Positions 1 to 11,314 of a stretch of 64,000 bases of DNA are shown here, one piece after another. Under the pieces are notes generated by a model that was given only the letters and a program-made list of their open reading frames with translations, was not told the DNA's origin and did no database searches. A program made the translations under genes and the position numbers. This stretch comes from Ctena decussata (Eukaryota > Mollusca > Bivalvia > Lucinida > Lucinidae): positions 1,952,501 to 2,016,500 of the forward strand of contig OZ022502.1 in NCBI GenBank assembly GCA_963989385.1. The letters run 5' to 3'. Each line of letters starts with the position of its first letter. The first letter of the stretch is position 1.

Positions 1-103
1 CAGGGCAACATACAGCTCTGTCAGAACTACAAAACCACCAGTCGCATCAGCCAACCGGGCAAAGTAATAAAAAAATCTTGAACAGGCACAAACCCCAAGC
101 TTA

Positions 104-215
104 GGAGAAGAACTTAATAAGCTTATGCTTTCGTTCTAATCCTATTATATTTATGTATAGAACAATATTGTTACTGTCATGAATGTTATTTCTTGAAATA
201 AAATATGTTTAAACC
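104..215 (+). mobile_element. 5'-truncated LINE 3' end (112 bp) with 14-bp target duplication
   Basis: The segment is flanked by exact copies of AAACCCCAAGCTTA at 90-103 and 216-229. It ends with AATAAAATATGTTTAAACC, a polyadenylation-like tail with no poly(A). A long exact target duplication, a constant 3' end and a missing 5' part are the signature of a 5'-truncated non-LTR retrotransposon. The same kind of 3' end occurs at 461-586, 21725-22046 and 47740-47847. The clade is not known. Confidence 0.75.
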
Positions 216-367
216 AAACCCCAAGCTTAAGAGATAATCGACGAAACATGCTGGGTTCAGAGCCAGAACGAGCCCAACAGCCCAACAGCACATATATTCA
301 AGCTCAGAGTCCCATGTGAGAAGTACCTTAAAAATCAGCAATATGTGAGGCACATCTTCATAGATTC

Positions 368-900
368 CTGCTCTCACACCTATGCGAATATGGTTGCGAA
401 TGGGCTTACGAATGCAATTCGCGACCAATTCACAATGATCGCAAGACATTCGTAGGTGTTAGTTTAAACTTTATTTATTTGTACAAATAACATAGATACA
501 TATTAATACAGTTCATGGAAATAAACTATTCATACAAAAGGGATTCAGAAGAAAGTCATATTGACTTTTTTAAATCTGTCTCCCAGTCGTAGGTGTTCGT
601 AAGCATTCGCGGACATTCTCGGGCTGTTGCGAAGATTACAAACTTGCTGCTAAAATTCGCAAGGAATGTGTGTTTTGCAACATATTTGTAAGCAATCGTA
701 AGCCATTCTTATTGATGGCAAGGCATTTGTAGTGATCGTAAGACGTTTGTAGGCATTTGCTAGCATTCGTTCTTAGATCTTAGATTCTCACCCAATACGA
801 CATTTGCCTCCTTGGTTTGATGTTCGCACTTATTCTCAATGCATTCTCATGAAAATGAATTTGATATTCGCACGGATATTCGCTTAGGTGTGAGAGCAGC
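368..900. mobile_element. TIR element with CATTCGTA-type internal repeats
   Basis: The left end (CTGCTCTCACACCTATGCG) and the reverse complement of the right end (GCTGCTCTCACACCTAAGCG) form terminal inverted repeats of about 24 bp. The interior is filled with short degenerate repeats built on CATTCGTAGGCA and GCGAATA. There is no transposase ORF, so this is a non-autonomous element. It has been interrupted by a LINE tail at 461-586. Flanks CATAGATTC and CATAAAAGC resemble an eroded target duplication. Confidence 0.6.
461..586 (-). mobile_element. 5'-truncated LINE 3' end nested in the TIR element
   Basis: It is flanked by exact TCGTAGGTGTT at 450-460 and 587-597. Read on the minus strand it ends AAATAAATAAAGTTTAAAC, like the other three LINE tails. 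It splits the CATTCGTA repeats, so it arrived after the host element. Confidence 0.7.
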
Positions 901-2450
901 ATAAAAGCCTTGGACGAAGTACGATATGCCGTCTATGGACCATCATGCGGAAGTACAATATCAATACCAGTCTAGTTTGTGACATTGAACAGCTCTACGA
1001 CAAGGTTCAGAGCCCTGTTGTTCAAAGCATCGTTAGCAAAACGAGCTCGTTAAGAGGTCAACTCGTTAAGTGTTTTATGACTTTATAGCCGAATACACTG
1101 ATATCTTTTGTTGAAAATCTGTGAGAAGATTTTGCAATACAAAGGCTTCTCACATTTTTCCAACAAAAATATATTCACATATTTGAAATATTTTAATGTT
1201 TGCAATTTTAACAAAACGTTAATTAACGATGACCTTATTTTTGAACAACTGGCCCAGACGAATAGCAGCAGTTGGAGTAAGACATAGGTGGCTTTTATTA
1301 CCCACCCTCTTTAACAGTTTTCTCGAGAGGGTGATATTTGTTGTCCCGATATACACAATAGAAAGGCCATCATGCGCTGCATAACTATGGCCAATCTGCG
1401 TGTTACCGATGACATTGGTGCCTATGTTAAGGAGGAGCAGGAGCAACTCCCTAGTGGAAAGTCTCGACAAACCTGCACAAGGAATAAACTCGAGGCAAGT
1501 GCTTTGAGGACCAAACTGATGAAAACAGCTTCAGTTCCATATAAATGGAGAGCAAAGGTAAAGGGACAGAAGTTGGGAACTGTGCAAGTTAAAAAATGCC
1601 TTTTACAGAGCAGTTGTCTCATATGATGGCATGGCTCAAAACCTGAGGTTCGCCCAATGACTGCACAAGCCATCTCAGGTCTAACAAAGCTGAAGCCAGT
1701 TTTCATATTAGGATCAAAGGCGAAACTGAGCGCTCCCTTGTCATATTCATCTTAACAGAACAGAACAGAAACTTTATAAGCGCTCAGTTATATACAGACA
1801 TATGAGGATTGGACATGGTGGCATCTGCATGATAAATATTTGACACTATTGCTGCTAACTAAAACGTTAAAGAGTTCACTCAACAGTAGAGAACACATTC
1901 AAATAATGAAACATGAGCCATACTTCGAAGTTTCGGCTAGTTAATATGAAACATTCGTTGCATCGGTATAGCGGTGTAAGCGAGGTAACAAATGATTTAC
2001 TATGGTTGCATTACAAACTCAATTATAACCCATTATACTGAAACATGCCTGTGACAGCAGAGTTAGAGAAAAGAACGTAGACCTTTGAGACGAGATACGA
2101 CCGAAGGCTACTGAATATCTTCTACAAGGACAATGAAGCTACTTAGAATGTTGACAGAAAGATCCGAGCAGCCATTTGAGAACAAAACGAACTCTTGACC
2201 ATGGGTAAGAAGCAAAAAGTGAGATGTCTTGATCACGTCTCAAGCTAAAGTGATCATTTGAACAGGGCACAGTGAAAGGATAAAAGAAATGACAGACGGA
2301 AGAAGAGGCGGGGACAGAGATTGTTTTTGCCAGCAAAGCTAGGGCAGCTGAAAACATGACCAATTGGACAGAGATTCTTGTAAGGCCATCTCTAGTACGC
2401 CAGCGACCTTGCGAGCTAATGGGATAGATTAGATTAGACTAAACTCATAC
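901..2450. other. No gene recognised; one inverted repeat
   Basis: No ORF here resembles a family I know; the longest open stretch (1372-1626 plus) has no recognisable motif. An imperfect inverted repeat lies at about 1106-1128 and 1146-1168 (core TGTGAGAAG / CTTCTCACA). A degenerate copy of the GIMAP-associated block is listed separately. Confidence 0.5.
1865..1935 (+). repeat. Degenerate copy of the G block (peptide-encoding dispersed repeat)
   Basis: Read on the plus strand, 1869-1931 encodes RTHSN..T.AILRSFG with in-frame stops. This matches the minus-strand peptide of the G block at 26.46 kb (STHSNAGTWAILRSFGYSSL). It is in the opposite orientation to the three G blocks at 26, 40 and 62 kb. 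Confidence 0.5.
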
Positions 2451-2452
2451 TA

Positions 2453-2655
2453 CAGTCAACTCTCGATAACTCGACCGCTTATATTTATTTCAAGAATATA
2501 GTTTGGTCATAGTTCCTATCTTTATTCACATTTCAACTCCTGTTATTTAAAACTACTGATATCTCAAAGTAAATTTTCTGGGACCAGAAAATTTACTTTG
2601 AGATATCAGTAGTTTGAGATGAATTTCGACTGAAAGATACTGAGAGTTGACAGAC
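2453..2655. mobile_element. pogo/Tigger-like MITE with a perfect central palindrome
   Basis: The left end after a TA is CAGTCAACTCTCGATAACTC and the right end is GAGAGTTGACAG, an inverted pair of the type found on pogo-class Tc1/mariner elements. The centre (2550-2615) is a perfect palindrome with 32-bp arms and a 2-bp spacer. About 200 bp and no ORF, so non-autonomous. The superfamily call rests on terminal sequence only. Confidence 0.55.
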
Positions 2656-2756
2656 TATATTAACAGATAAGGTCTAGCGCTTGTGAAAATTGAAACAAGA
2701 ACACGGTGTGAATGTTGACAGCTGAAGTGATGAGAAGAATCCATATTTTATCATAA

Positions 2757-3771
2757 TGCCGGCGTCACACTGTCCCGAAATTGACACCCGATGGCCATAC
2801 GAATATGAAATTTTGAATTTCGTGCGAAGTTGGCCCCGAACTTGGTCAACAGCCAATCAACTGCCGAAGAAAGTACGATGCCTACAAAAGGACCTGCGAT
2901 GACCCTCGAACCACACATGAAGGCTATGCGAAGGCTATACGAATATGTGTATTTTTATTAAGAAGTCTACCCGAAGTACATACGATGGCCACATGATGAA
3001 TACACGACGTCGCATTGAGAGTACGATGCATACGATCTATGTTACGAAAGCGTCACGCGACCTCCCGATGGTATATGCAAAACATATGGCTAGCCCTGTT
3101 ACTATTTATTCTTTTATATCTGTATCTAATATACTTTATAAGATATCTTTTTTTCCTAATTTAGATATTAAATTATATAAACTAACTGATATAACATGAG
3201 ATATCTAATATAGTATATAAGATATCATACGATTTCTAATGTAGTAAAAAGATATCTAATATTGAACATCAGGTATCTAATAGTCTGTACAAGATATCTT
3301 ATTTCATTTGATGTATTAGATATCTACATGTTACTACATAATTCGATGGCTACACGTCGGCCTTACGAGGGCTTTACGAAGTCGTGTTGCCTTCCGAAGG
3401 CAATCGGACTGTTCTTTTTTCCTTCGTAATGTCTTCGCGAGGCGAAAAATGCCCGATGGCACCGATCGTCACACGAAGAAGATGACACGATGCCCTCACG
3501 ATGGCCTTACGAAGGCAAAATGGACACACGAACTCAACACAAAAATGAGCCTTCGCAATGTCCTTCGGCAATTTTTTGGCATGCCAAAGATTTTGCAACC
3601 GCTCACGAAGTTGCTGCCGAAGCTTGAGAAAATCCTCCGGCTGTCATACGATAGCTTAAGATGCTCTCACGAATGACCCGATGTTATTACGATCAGAGCC
3701 GAATTTGAACATTTCCATTATCATATGGCCATCGGGTGTAAATTTCGGGACAGTGTGACGCCTGCATAAGC
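2757..3771. mobile_element. 1.0-kb foldback/TIR element with subterminal repeats
   Basis: The left end GGCGTCACACTGTCCCGAAA is mirrored at the right end, and the inverted repeat runs through CACCCGATGGCCATA for about 45 bp with one or two mismatches. Both subterminal regions carry many CGATGGC and TACGAAG repeats. The centre is a different, AT-rich block. No transposase is visible. Flanks CATAATG and CATAAGC may be an eroded target duplication. Confidence 0.65.
3118..3330. repeat. AT-rich block of AGATATC(T) repeats
   Basis: The palindromic motif AGATATCT or close variants recurs many times in about 210 bp in the middle of the 2757-3771 element. The block is sharply different in composition from the CG-containing repeats on either side. 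Confidence 0.6.
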
Positions 3772-4091
3772 AGCCCTACCTCTAAGTAATTTAGAGGGTT
3801 CGAGCCTTAGTCAGGTGCAAATTCTCCTACATCAGACATCTCCTTCCTGATACTCGTCTGCCTCGAGCCATAACGGTTGAGGTGGTTCGGTTGAGGGAAC
3901 CTGCTTGTGCGAATTGGTACGTAAGCGTCTATTATCTTGACCCCAAGCTGAGATTGAGGCTGCCCTGTCTCGGATATCCTGCCAAGACCTGACCGTCACC
4001 TATATTTTCAAACTTTTGTGGTAAACGGCACTGGAGAAGTTGAATACAAAAACGATCATTTATAGCACTAAATTCACCATAGATACATTTA

Positions 4092-4325
4092 TGAGCCGCG
4101 CCACGACAAAACCAACAAAGTGGTATTTTCGCCCAACTAAAACTCAGATCAGCCTGGGTAGCGACTCAGTCTGATCAGACTTCGCTGTGCACTTAAAGCG
4201 TAGCTAAGGGTATATGCCAGCTCCATGTGGACACCATAGACTCTGATCACACCGGCCTGCCCAGGCTGATCTGAGTCTTCGCCAGTCGCACACGCCACTT
4301 TGTTGGTTTTGCCGTGCCCCGGCTA
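4092..4325. mobile_element. Palindromic element P, copy 1
   Basis: Starts GAGCCGCG and ends in CCCCGGCT, with inner inverted boxes ACCAACAAAGTGG / CCACTTTGTTGGT and CTCAGATCAGCCTGGG / CCCAGGCTGATCTGAG. The whole element is one long imperfect hairpin of about 230 bp with no ORF. Three further copies lie at 6978, 9611 and 17800. Confidence 0.7.
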
Positions 4326-4416
4326 TTATTGCTTTTACATTTTTGGAGACCTTTGGACCCTCGTTTCTCTCATATTCTGTTCGAATACTTTACATATGTT
4401 ACTTCAGTATTTGCCG

Positions 4417-4489
4417 GGCCGGGTAGCGCAATCGGTAGGGCATCTTACTCATAAGTCAGAGGTCCTGGGTTCGAAACCCGGTCTGGCCA
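4417..4489 (+). tRNA. tRNA-Met(CAT)-like SINE head, not a functional tRNA
   Basis: The acceptor arm pairs GGCCGGG with TCTGGCC (two G-U pairs) and the T arm is intact. The D stem has a G-G mismatch. The anticodon arm carries one extra base: pairing TCTTA with TCAGA leaves an 8-nt loop CTCATAAG and one mismatch. With a SINE body attached downstream, this is best read as the tRNA-derived promoter of the SINE. Confidence 0.6.
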
Positions 4490-4695
4490 CATACTTTCGT
4501 TTCTCCTTCCGCTGATTCAAGATGGGCAGTTGTCAGTTACTGTCGAAAGTATGTGCACTTAGTACTGGTTAACAGCTTAGGAGGTCTAAGCCTGCCCAGG
4601 AATAGTGTGGTTAGGTTAACTGACAGTCCCGACATGACCATAGCTGTTTACCATGGGTCCTGTAGTCCACGTTAAGCATCAAATCAATAAAAAAC
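4417..4695 (+). mobile_element. tRNA-derived SINE
   Basis: A tRNA-like head (4417-4489) is followed by a body of about 200 bp ending in an A-rich CAAATCAATAAAAAA tail. The head has a pol III A box (TAGCGCAATCGG, 4424-4435) and B box (GGTTCGAAACC, 4468-4478). Through-translation gives GRVAQSVGHLTHKSEVLGSK, a peptide I recognise from many bivalve protein predictions that overlap this kind of SINE. The body (GGGCAGTTGTCAG... GCCTGCCCAGG) resembles bivalve V/Meta-type SINEs; the exact family is not established. Confidence 0.8.
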
Positions 4696-4699
4696 CTTC

Positions 4700-6975
4700 A
4701 GTTTTTAGAAGACATCATTAAATAGAGGCTCTGTCCAGAAATCACCATAAGGCCTTCAAATCCACAGCCAAATTTTGATGGTCCCAGAAGATTCACACAT
4801 GCATAAATTTTGGGGTAACAGGCTCAAAATCCCGAGTAAAGGAAAACCTGCCGTTACAAACCGGATTCACACTTTTGAGCGATTTAGATAGATTTATTAA
4901 ATATATGGGAAGGGAAATAACTCATATGGGCTTATAGGCCTCTCTATGTGGTGACTGGACAAAACTCGAGATTTCAGGGTAAGCTTTCCCCAAATATTTA
5001 GCAATGAAGTCCACCTGGACCAAACGGTCTTATCCCGCGGCGGAGACCTGTTTTATTGTGCATTCGCCATATGAAATCCCACTGTGCCCTCTCTTATCTT
5101 ACGAAGTCTTAGTGGCCCCTGAATCCTTACTTCGCAGGCACGGATCCAGACCACCATGTACTGGTGGGGCTCTGGATAAATGGTGGGGCTGGGAGGCGCC
5201 GAAATTATGTGTGAGAATAGGGAGGGGGGCTTGAAAATGTATGACGTAAATTCGAATCAATTTGATGAGAAATTTTGATAATGTCTTTTTGCCTTGAACT
5301 ATATACTGTGATGTTTCATTAAAATTACCTCGCCGAGGCGATTCTATTGGGATGCCACAACATATTTTAATCTAACCACATGGATAAATTATCTCAAATT
5401 GTCATCATTTACTCATTATCTGGAGGCCTACGTATTACATATAAAACAGAAACCCAGATGTCGGGATTGAAGCCCCAAAGCCCACCCCACTGGATCCGGG
5501 CCTGCTTCGTGTCCTTCCAAGAAAGTTTTCATTCGTCAATAAGATTTGACAGACCAAAAAGTCAAAGACGGGCTGACAGACAGGCACCAAAAGCCTCACA
5601 AAAACACACACTGGAATACGCTGCTACAGATAGTTATAGGCTCATGGTAATTTTATCTGCCAGGACAAAGCGTCATAAGCCATGCTGCAGAAATATATTT
5701 TGTATGAAATAAAACTTTCATTTTATAATAATTGGAGCTAAAAGTATAGTGAATGAGAAAAAACGTTGAAAGGGAAAGAACTCGTATTGGCTTAGGTTGC
5801 TCTCCAGGAAGAAAGACTATGTGCACGCAAGTAGACCCTTTTGATGGATGAATGGTACTTTTATAAGTTTGCCGAGGATAGAAGAAGCTATTCAAGAGAC
5901 GGCTGTCTCAAGTCCACGACACAAAACACACGTTGCTTAGTGAAAAAACAAAAAACAAAAACAAAACAGGATGAAGTTATTATATTTATAACAAAACGTA
6001 GCAATAGCTCCCAGGCGAGGGTAAAAAGGGCTTACTTAAAACAACAGCTTGTTTAATTCAGGTCGGTTTCTCTCAACTATGCCTCTTCCGAAATGCAAGC
6101 TGTCTGTCTGACAAAAGTTTATATTCATCCAAATGTGCCATATAATAGTACTAGAGCTGCACAGGCTAGAGAAAACGGTCGGTGATTGCAAGCCAAAGAC
6201 CTATCTCCTTTTTTGAACAGCGGACATATATTTGCAAAAGACTATTCCTTGGTGATTTCATCCATGTCAATAGACTGTTGGAAGAGGTGAGTAAACATTG
6301 GGCTTGATCAGATACTAGTTCTTTTCAGACTCTAGGATGCAGTCCATCAGGTGCTAAAGCTCTTGAGGGGCTCAAACCCATAAGAAATTTCGTTACTCCT
6401 TCAGCCGGAACAAGAATGTCTTCCGTGAAAAAGCCGAGCGTTTAGGAAGGGGGACTTGGCTGTGTTCACTTTGTTGATCACATCCGTAAACTGACCATTA
6501 AATTTCATTCCTGCCATACCCGTTAAGCGTGCGCGTTGATGCATGGGCATAGTCACTGAGACTGGGATCGAGGCAACCTGATATATGATACTGAAAACTG
6601 AAGGAGGTGGGTGGGCGGCGGATAAGAGATTAATCCGAGCGAAAAAATAAAATAAGTGATGAAAATCTAATAAAAAATCTATTTTCTCCTTTATTAGAAA
6701 GTGATTCATTTCAAGACTTTGAGCCTTCTAGAGACCACCTTGATCACATAAAGCAATCCAGGGGCGAAAATAGCCCTCTGTGCATATTCCGGGTGACTTA
6801 AACTCCAAAAATATTGCATATCCCAATTGATTTACTGATTGACAAGATCTAGTTACGAAGGTTTTCATACAATATGGCCGGTGTTGCACATTTCATTACT
6901 TGCCATGAAGTACTTCAGCTAGTCAGGGTCTGCTATTTTCTATGGTTGATGTATTCACTGCTTCTAATGCAGAAC
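4700..6975. other. No gene or repeat recognised
   Basis: Mixed-composition sequence with only short chance ORFs. The 110-aa frame at 5380-5712 has no motif and no splice-like boundaries that I trust. No tandem structure or terminal inverted repeats were seen. Confidence 0.4.
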
Positions 6976-6977
6976 TT

Positions 6978-7200
6978 ATTTGAGCCGCGACAAGTGATTG
7001 TGCACCCAGCGGAGACTCAAATCAGCCTGGGCATCCGCCCAGCCTGATCACAAAGTCTTCGCTCTCCGCATGGAGGTAGCTTAGACCCTTAGCTACCCTT
7101 TAAGCGAAGAGTGAGCGGACTGGGCGGATGGCCAGGCTGTTCTGAGTCTGCGCAGGGCACACATGCCACTTTGTTTGTTTTCTCGTGCCACGACTCATTT
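6978..7200. mobile_element. Palindromic element P, copy 2
   Basis: Begins ATTTGAGCCGCGAC and ends CGTGCCACGACTCATTT, with the GCAT(CC)GCCCAG and TAGCTTAGACCCTTAGCTA boxes of the family. The left arm has lost the AACCAACAAAGTGG box that the right arm keeps (CCACTTTGTTTGTTTTC). Confidence 0.7.
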
Positions 7201-7255
7201 ATCTTCACTACAGCTGGTGTTTAGAGCTGTGTCTCCGCCGCGAAAGTCTCCATTT

Positions 7256-9110
7256 AAAGCTCACCTGTCAAGGTGAGCTTATAGTATAGCCATGGTCCGT
7301 CGTCCGTCGTCAGCGTCGTCGGCGTCCACACTTTTAAACATCTTCTTCTTAGAAACCACTAAGCCGATTGAAGCCAAAGTTCATATGGAGCCTTAACAGG
7401 ATGGGGGAACGAAAGTTTATATATTTGGTCCAGGTCACATGACCAAGATGGCCGCCATGCTCATATATGGTAAAAACCTTTAAAAATCTTCTTCTCCAGA
7501 ACCACTGTGCCGATTGCCTTGAAACTTGGTATGTAGCATCTTAGACTCTAGTACTACAAAATTTATATAAATCATGACCTTGGGTTGACATTGACCTATT
7601 TTATGGCAAGGTCAAATTTGGTCACTTAGGCTTTTGAATGGGAAAATCTGAAAAAGTGCATTTTTCTGTTCCTGTTGTGCTTTGTGATATGGAAATGTAG
7701 TCAATTTCAACAGCTATGGATATGAGAGGTCAAGGTCATTTAGTGACCTTGACCAAAGGTCATTTGTCCATTGGGTGTCATCATTTTCAAACATCTTCTC
7801 CTCAGAAACCATTAAACCGATTGAAGCCAAATTGCTTATAGAGTCTTAACAGGATGGGGGAACGATAGTTTATATATTTGGCCCAGGTCACATGACCAAG
7901 ATGGCCGCCATGCCCATATATGGTAAAAACCTTTAAAAATCTTCTTCTCCAGAACCACAAGGCCGATTGCCTTGAAACTTGGTATGTAGCATCTTGAAGT
8001 CCAGTACTGCAAAATTTATATAAATGATAACCTTGGGTTGACATTGACCTATTTTATGGCAGGGTCAAATTTGGTCCCTTAAGCTTTTGAATGGAAAAAC
8101 CTGAAAAAGTGCATTTTTCTGTTGCTTTTGTGCTCTGTAATATGGAAATATAGTAAATTTTCACACCTATGGATATGAGAGGTCAAGGTCATTTAGTGAC
8201 CTTGATCAAAGGTCATTTGGCCATTGGGTGTCATCATTTTCAAACATCTTCTCCTCAGAAACCATTGGGTCGATTGAATCCAAATTTCATATAAAGACTT
8301 AACAAGATGTGGGAACGATAGTTTATATATTTGGCCTAGGTCACATGACCAAGATGTCCGCCATGCTCATATATGGTAAAAACCATAAAAAATCTTCCTC
8401 TCCAGAACCACTGGCCCGATTGCCTTGAAACTTGGTATGTAGCATCTTTGACTCCAGTACTACAAAGCTTACATAAATGATGACCGTAGGTTGACATTGA
8501 CCTGTTTTATGGCAGGGTCAAATTTGGTTCCTTGAGCTTTTGAATTGGAAAAGCAGAAAAAGTGCATTTTTCTGTTGCTTTTGTCCTCTGTGATATGGAA
8601 ATTCAGTCATCGTCAACCCCTACGAATACTAGAGGTCAAGGCCATTGTCGTCGTCATCCGTCGTCAACATTTACAAAGGACTTCTCCTCAGAAATCACTG
8701 AGCTGATTGAAGTCAAATTTCATATAGAGCCTTAACAGTATAAAGAAACAAAAGTTTATATATTTGACCCAGATCACATGACCAAGATGGCCACCATGCC
8801 CATTTATGGTAAAAACTTTAAAAATTCTTCGTCTCAAGAACCACCTGGCCGATTGCCTTGAAACTTGGTATAGGGCATCATGGACTCTAGTACTACAATG
8901 TTTATATAAATGATGACCTTAGGTTGACCTTGACCTATTTTATGGCAAGGTCAAATTTGGTCCCTTAGGCTTTTGAATGGGAAAGGACGAGAAAGTGCAT
9001 TTTTCTGTTGCTATTGAGCTCTGTGATATGGAAATGCAGTCAACTTCAACTTCTATAAATACTATAGGTCAAGGTCATTTAGTGATTTTATAGAAGTGGT
9101 CATGATGGAG
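7256..9110. repeat. Tandem cassette, four units of about 453 bp, with a hairpin end
   Basis: The cassette opens with the hairpin AAGCTCACCTGTCAAGGTGAGCTT region (7257-7280) and a CGTCGTCCG-rich stretch. Four units follow: GACCAAGATGGCC-type cores start at 7441, 7894, 8347 and 8780, giving spacings of 453, 453 and 433 bp. Each unit carries TCAAGGTCA-type motifs; at 7728-7754 two of them form an inverted pair with a 5-bp spacer. There is no ORF. Its architecture, a defined end plus central tandem units, resembles non-autonomous mollusc elements of the pearl/Helitron-like kind, but that class is not proven. Confidence 0.7.
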
Positions 9111-9610
9111 CAGTTTACACACTCACTATCCAATCCTATAGAATTGCAGCCTGCTTATTAGCCTGCCTGAGCCGAAAGCTTGCATTTTGGCCACTTGACC
9201 TGAGCATATACTGGCAGGTGAGCGATCGTTGCCCTTGGGCGACTTGTTTCTAATCCTTTGGTTTGGTCAGTGAGTCTATTTTGGGCCATTTATATAAAAA
9301 AAAAAGTTCTGATGAAGCCAGTACCAGAGGGCATGGGCTGTACTGCATGATGTTTCATTACCTGTTACAAACGTAGTCAAAGTGAGTCCGCTACTTTCGT
9401 TTCTTTTGGCGCATTCTTGCTTTTCAAGGCCGTGAATTAAAGGTATACACGTTATGTTATGAAAATTATTTGATATGGGTTGACTCATATTCAGCTTTCT
9501 TTGGAATCAGTGTTGATTATTCGAACGAGGAATGATTATACAATATTAGTCCAAATGAAGATGTCCACAGCTTTTTATCTAATCCCGTTGCAAATTGTTT
9601 GTGTTATTAC
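9111..9610. other. No gene recognised
   Basis: Between the tandem cassette and palindromic element copy 3 I see no motif-bearing ORF or repeat. Confidence 0.4.
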
Positions 9611-9834
9611 ATTTGAGCCGCGACGTGAGAAAACCAACAAAGTGGTTGTGTGCCCAGCGCAGACTCATATCAGACTGGGCATCTTCGCTGTCCGCATGGA
9701 GGTAGCTTAGACCCTTAGCTACCCTTTAAGCGACTAGCAAAGATTCTGATCCGACTTGATGGATGCCCAGGCTGATCTGCGTCTGCACTGGGCGCACAAC
9801 CACTTTGTTGGTTTTCTCGTGTCGCGGCTCATTT
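9611..9834. mobile_element. Palindromic element P, copy 3 (most intact)
   Basis: Ends ATTTGAGCCGCGACGTGAGA and its mirror CTCGTGTCGCGGCTCATTT. The inverted boxes AACCAACAAAGTGGTTGTG and CACAACCACTTTGTTGGTT are both complete. The loop contains GGTAGCTTAGACCCTTAGCT. Because both ends keep ATTT, any target duplication is short or part of the terminus. Confidence 0.75.
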
Positions 9835-11314
9835 GTACTGAGTTATTTGAATGAATTATTGTTTAGAATTATGAAAAACTACTCTGTCGTCGTTCCTCAG
9901 TGTTACATGTTGTTATTGCTGCTTGTCTATAGTCTCTAGCAGTCTGGTCACCTGAATAGCTGCCTATTCTGTTTTCCTGAATTCATTTTGGTTGCCGACT
10001 AAAATGAACCAAATCATATTTCTGAACATTTTTATGCGAAACTCAAGGATATTGTATTTGTTTAAAGATAGCTAATCAAAGTCAATTACCATGATGAAAC
10101 TGTAGTGAGGTGCTTGCAGAAATATTTCATGAATTTTCAACCACGAATGTGACCTTTAGTTTAAAAATGGTTCACGCATAAACTAAACAAAAGATACATT
10201 ATCTTTTTTATATATTTATTATCTTCTAACTACAGCACTACAGTCGGTACAACAAAGAATACTGCAATATATGTGAAAAGACGATTAAAAGACGACTGTT
10301 ATAGAATCAAAAGCTAAAAAACCTATCTTTTCCTCTTTTTGACTTAAAACTGGTTCACACACAGATTTGGGTTTACAAAAGGTACGTTGCCTTTCTTTAT
10401 ATACTGAACAAAAATACAAACATGACGGTCTTTATTTCTTAATTCCGACCAAAACTAGCAAATATGTAATGTATATATGAATTTTTTCGAGTTGGACAGT
10501 CGTCTGATTACTTAAATCATGAAAAATTACTGGTAATTTTTTGTCCTGTCCGGAGTTATCTGACTTATTCCAATTTTGATAATTCAGACCAGAACTTAAA
10601 TTTGCGCATGCGCAGAAGAAAGTTTTCATGTACGCAATAAACAGTAGTTCCTGTACGCACAGAAAACACTTTAAACGCTTATGTTAATTGTAATCACAAC
10701 CTGAAAAAAACGTTTAAAGATTCAAAACTCTCATATTATCTCCCTTTGAATTAAACGTATAGCGATTTTTGAGATGCAATATTTTCTATACCAGTGTGTC
10801 GTTTTTATTATTTTCTTGGAGATTTGTTTGCTTGTCTTGCAAACTCAATGTCTTTATTACTAAATCTATTTGAAAGAAAAAAATCTCACTCCATGCCATT
10901 ATGAAGTTGGAAATTCAATTTCCATTGAAACTGAATTTCCAACTTCATAATGGCATGTAGTTAGATTTTTCGTCTGGTCCTCACGGCCTCCTAGTTCACC
11001 GTGCATTGGCATGAATTTAGCATATAAGTCCATACAGATTGGATTTAAAAATGGAAAGGCATCGCCAACAGAATTTTTATCATTTAAGCAGACTAATTCG
11101 GTAACTGTTTGGTTTTGAGCATAGAAAACAGAAAAGTACCCTTGTGACGTTTACAATAGCCTCAATATTGCTGTATTTAACAAACCTTGAATTGTGTGTG
11201 GCAATATTAGTATTACCAAATAATTACTTTTTCTTAAATCAAAAGAATTTTTATGTCTCACTTTTTTTGGCTACCGTAGGATGAACTAGAGATGGCAGTA
11301 AGCATGGCTTACTA
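9835..11314. other. No gene recognised; contains a long palindrome
   Basis: Only chance ORFs. A palindrome at 10892-10957 (two perfect 26-bp arms, 14-nt loop) is listed separately. Confidence 0.4.
10877..10977. repeat. Palindrome with perfect 26-bp arms
   Basis: Arms at 10892-10917 and 10932-10957 are exact reverse complements around a 14-nt loop (ATTTCCATTGAAAC). With a few mismatches the pairing extends out to AAAAATCT / AGATTTTT. No flanking terminal repeats show which element it belongs to. Confidence 0.75.

Noticed and set aside
1372..1706. Overlapping ORFs of 83-94 codons on both strands
   Set aside because: No motif, no splice boundaries and no way to choose a strand; not supported as a gene.
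4417..4489. A functional tRNA-Met gene
   Set aside because: Extra base in the anticodon arm, D-stem mismatch and an attached SINE body with A-rich tail.
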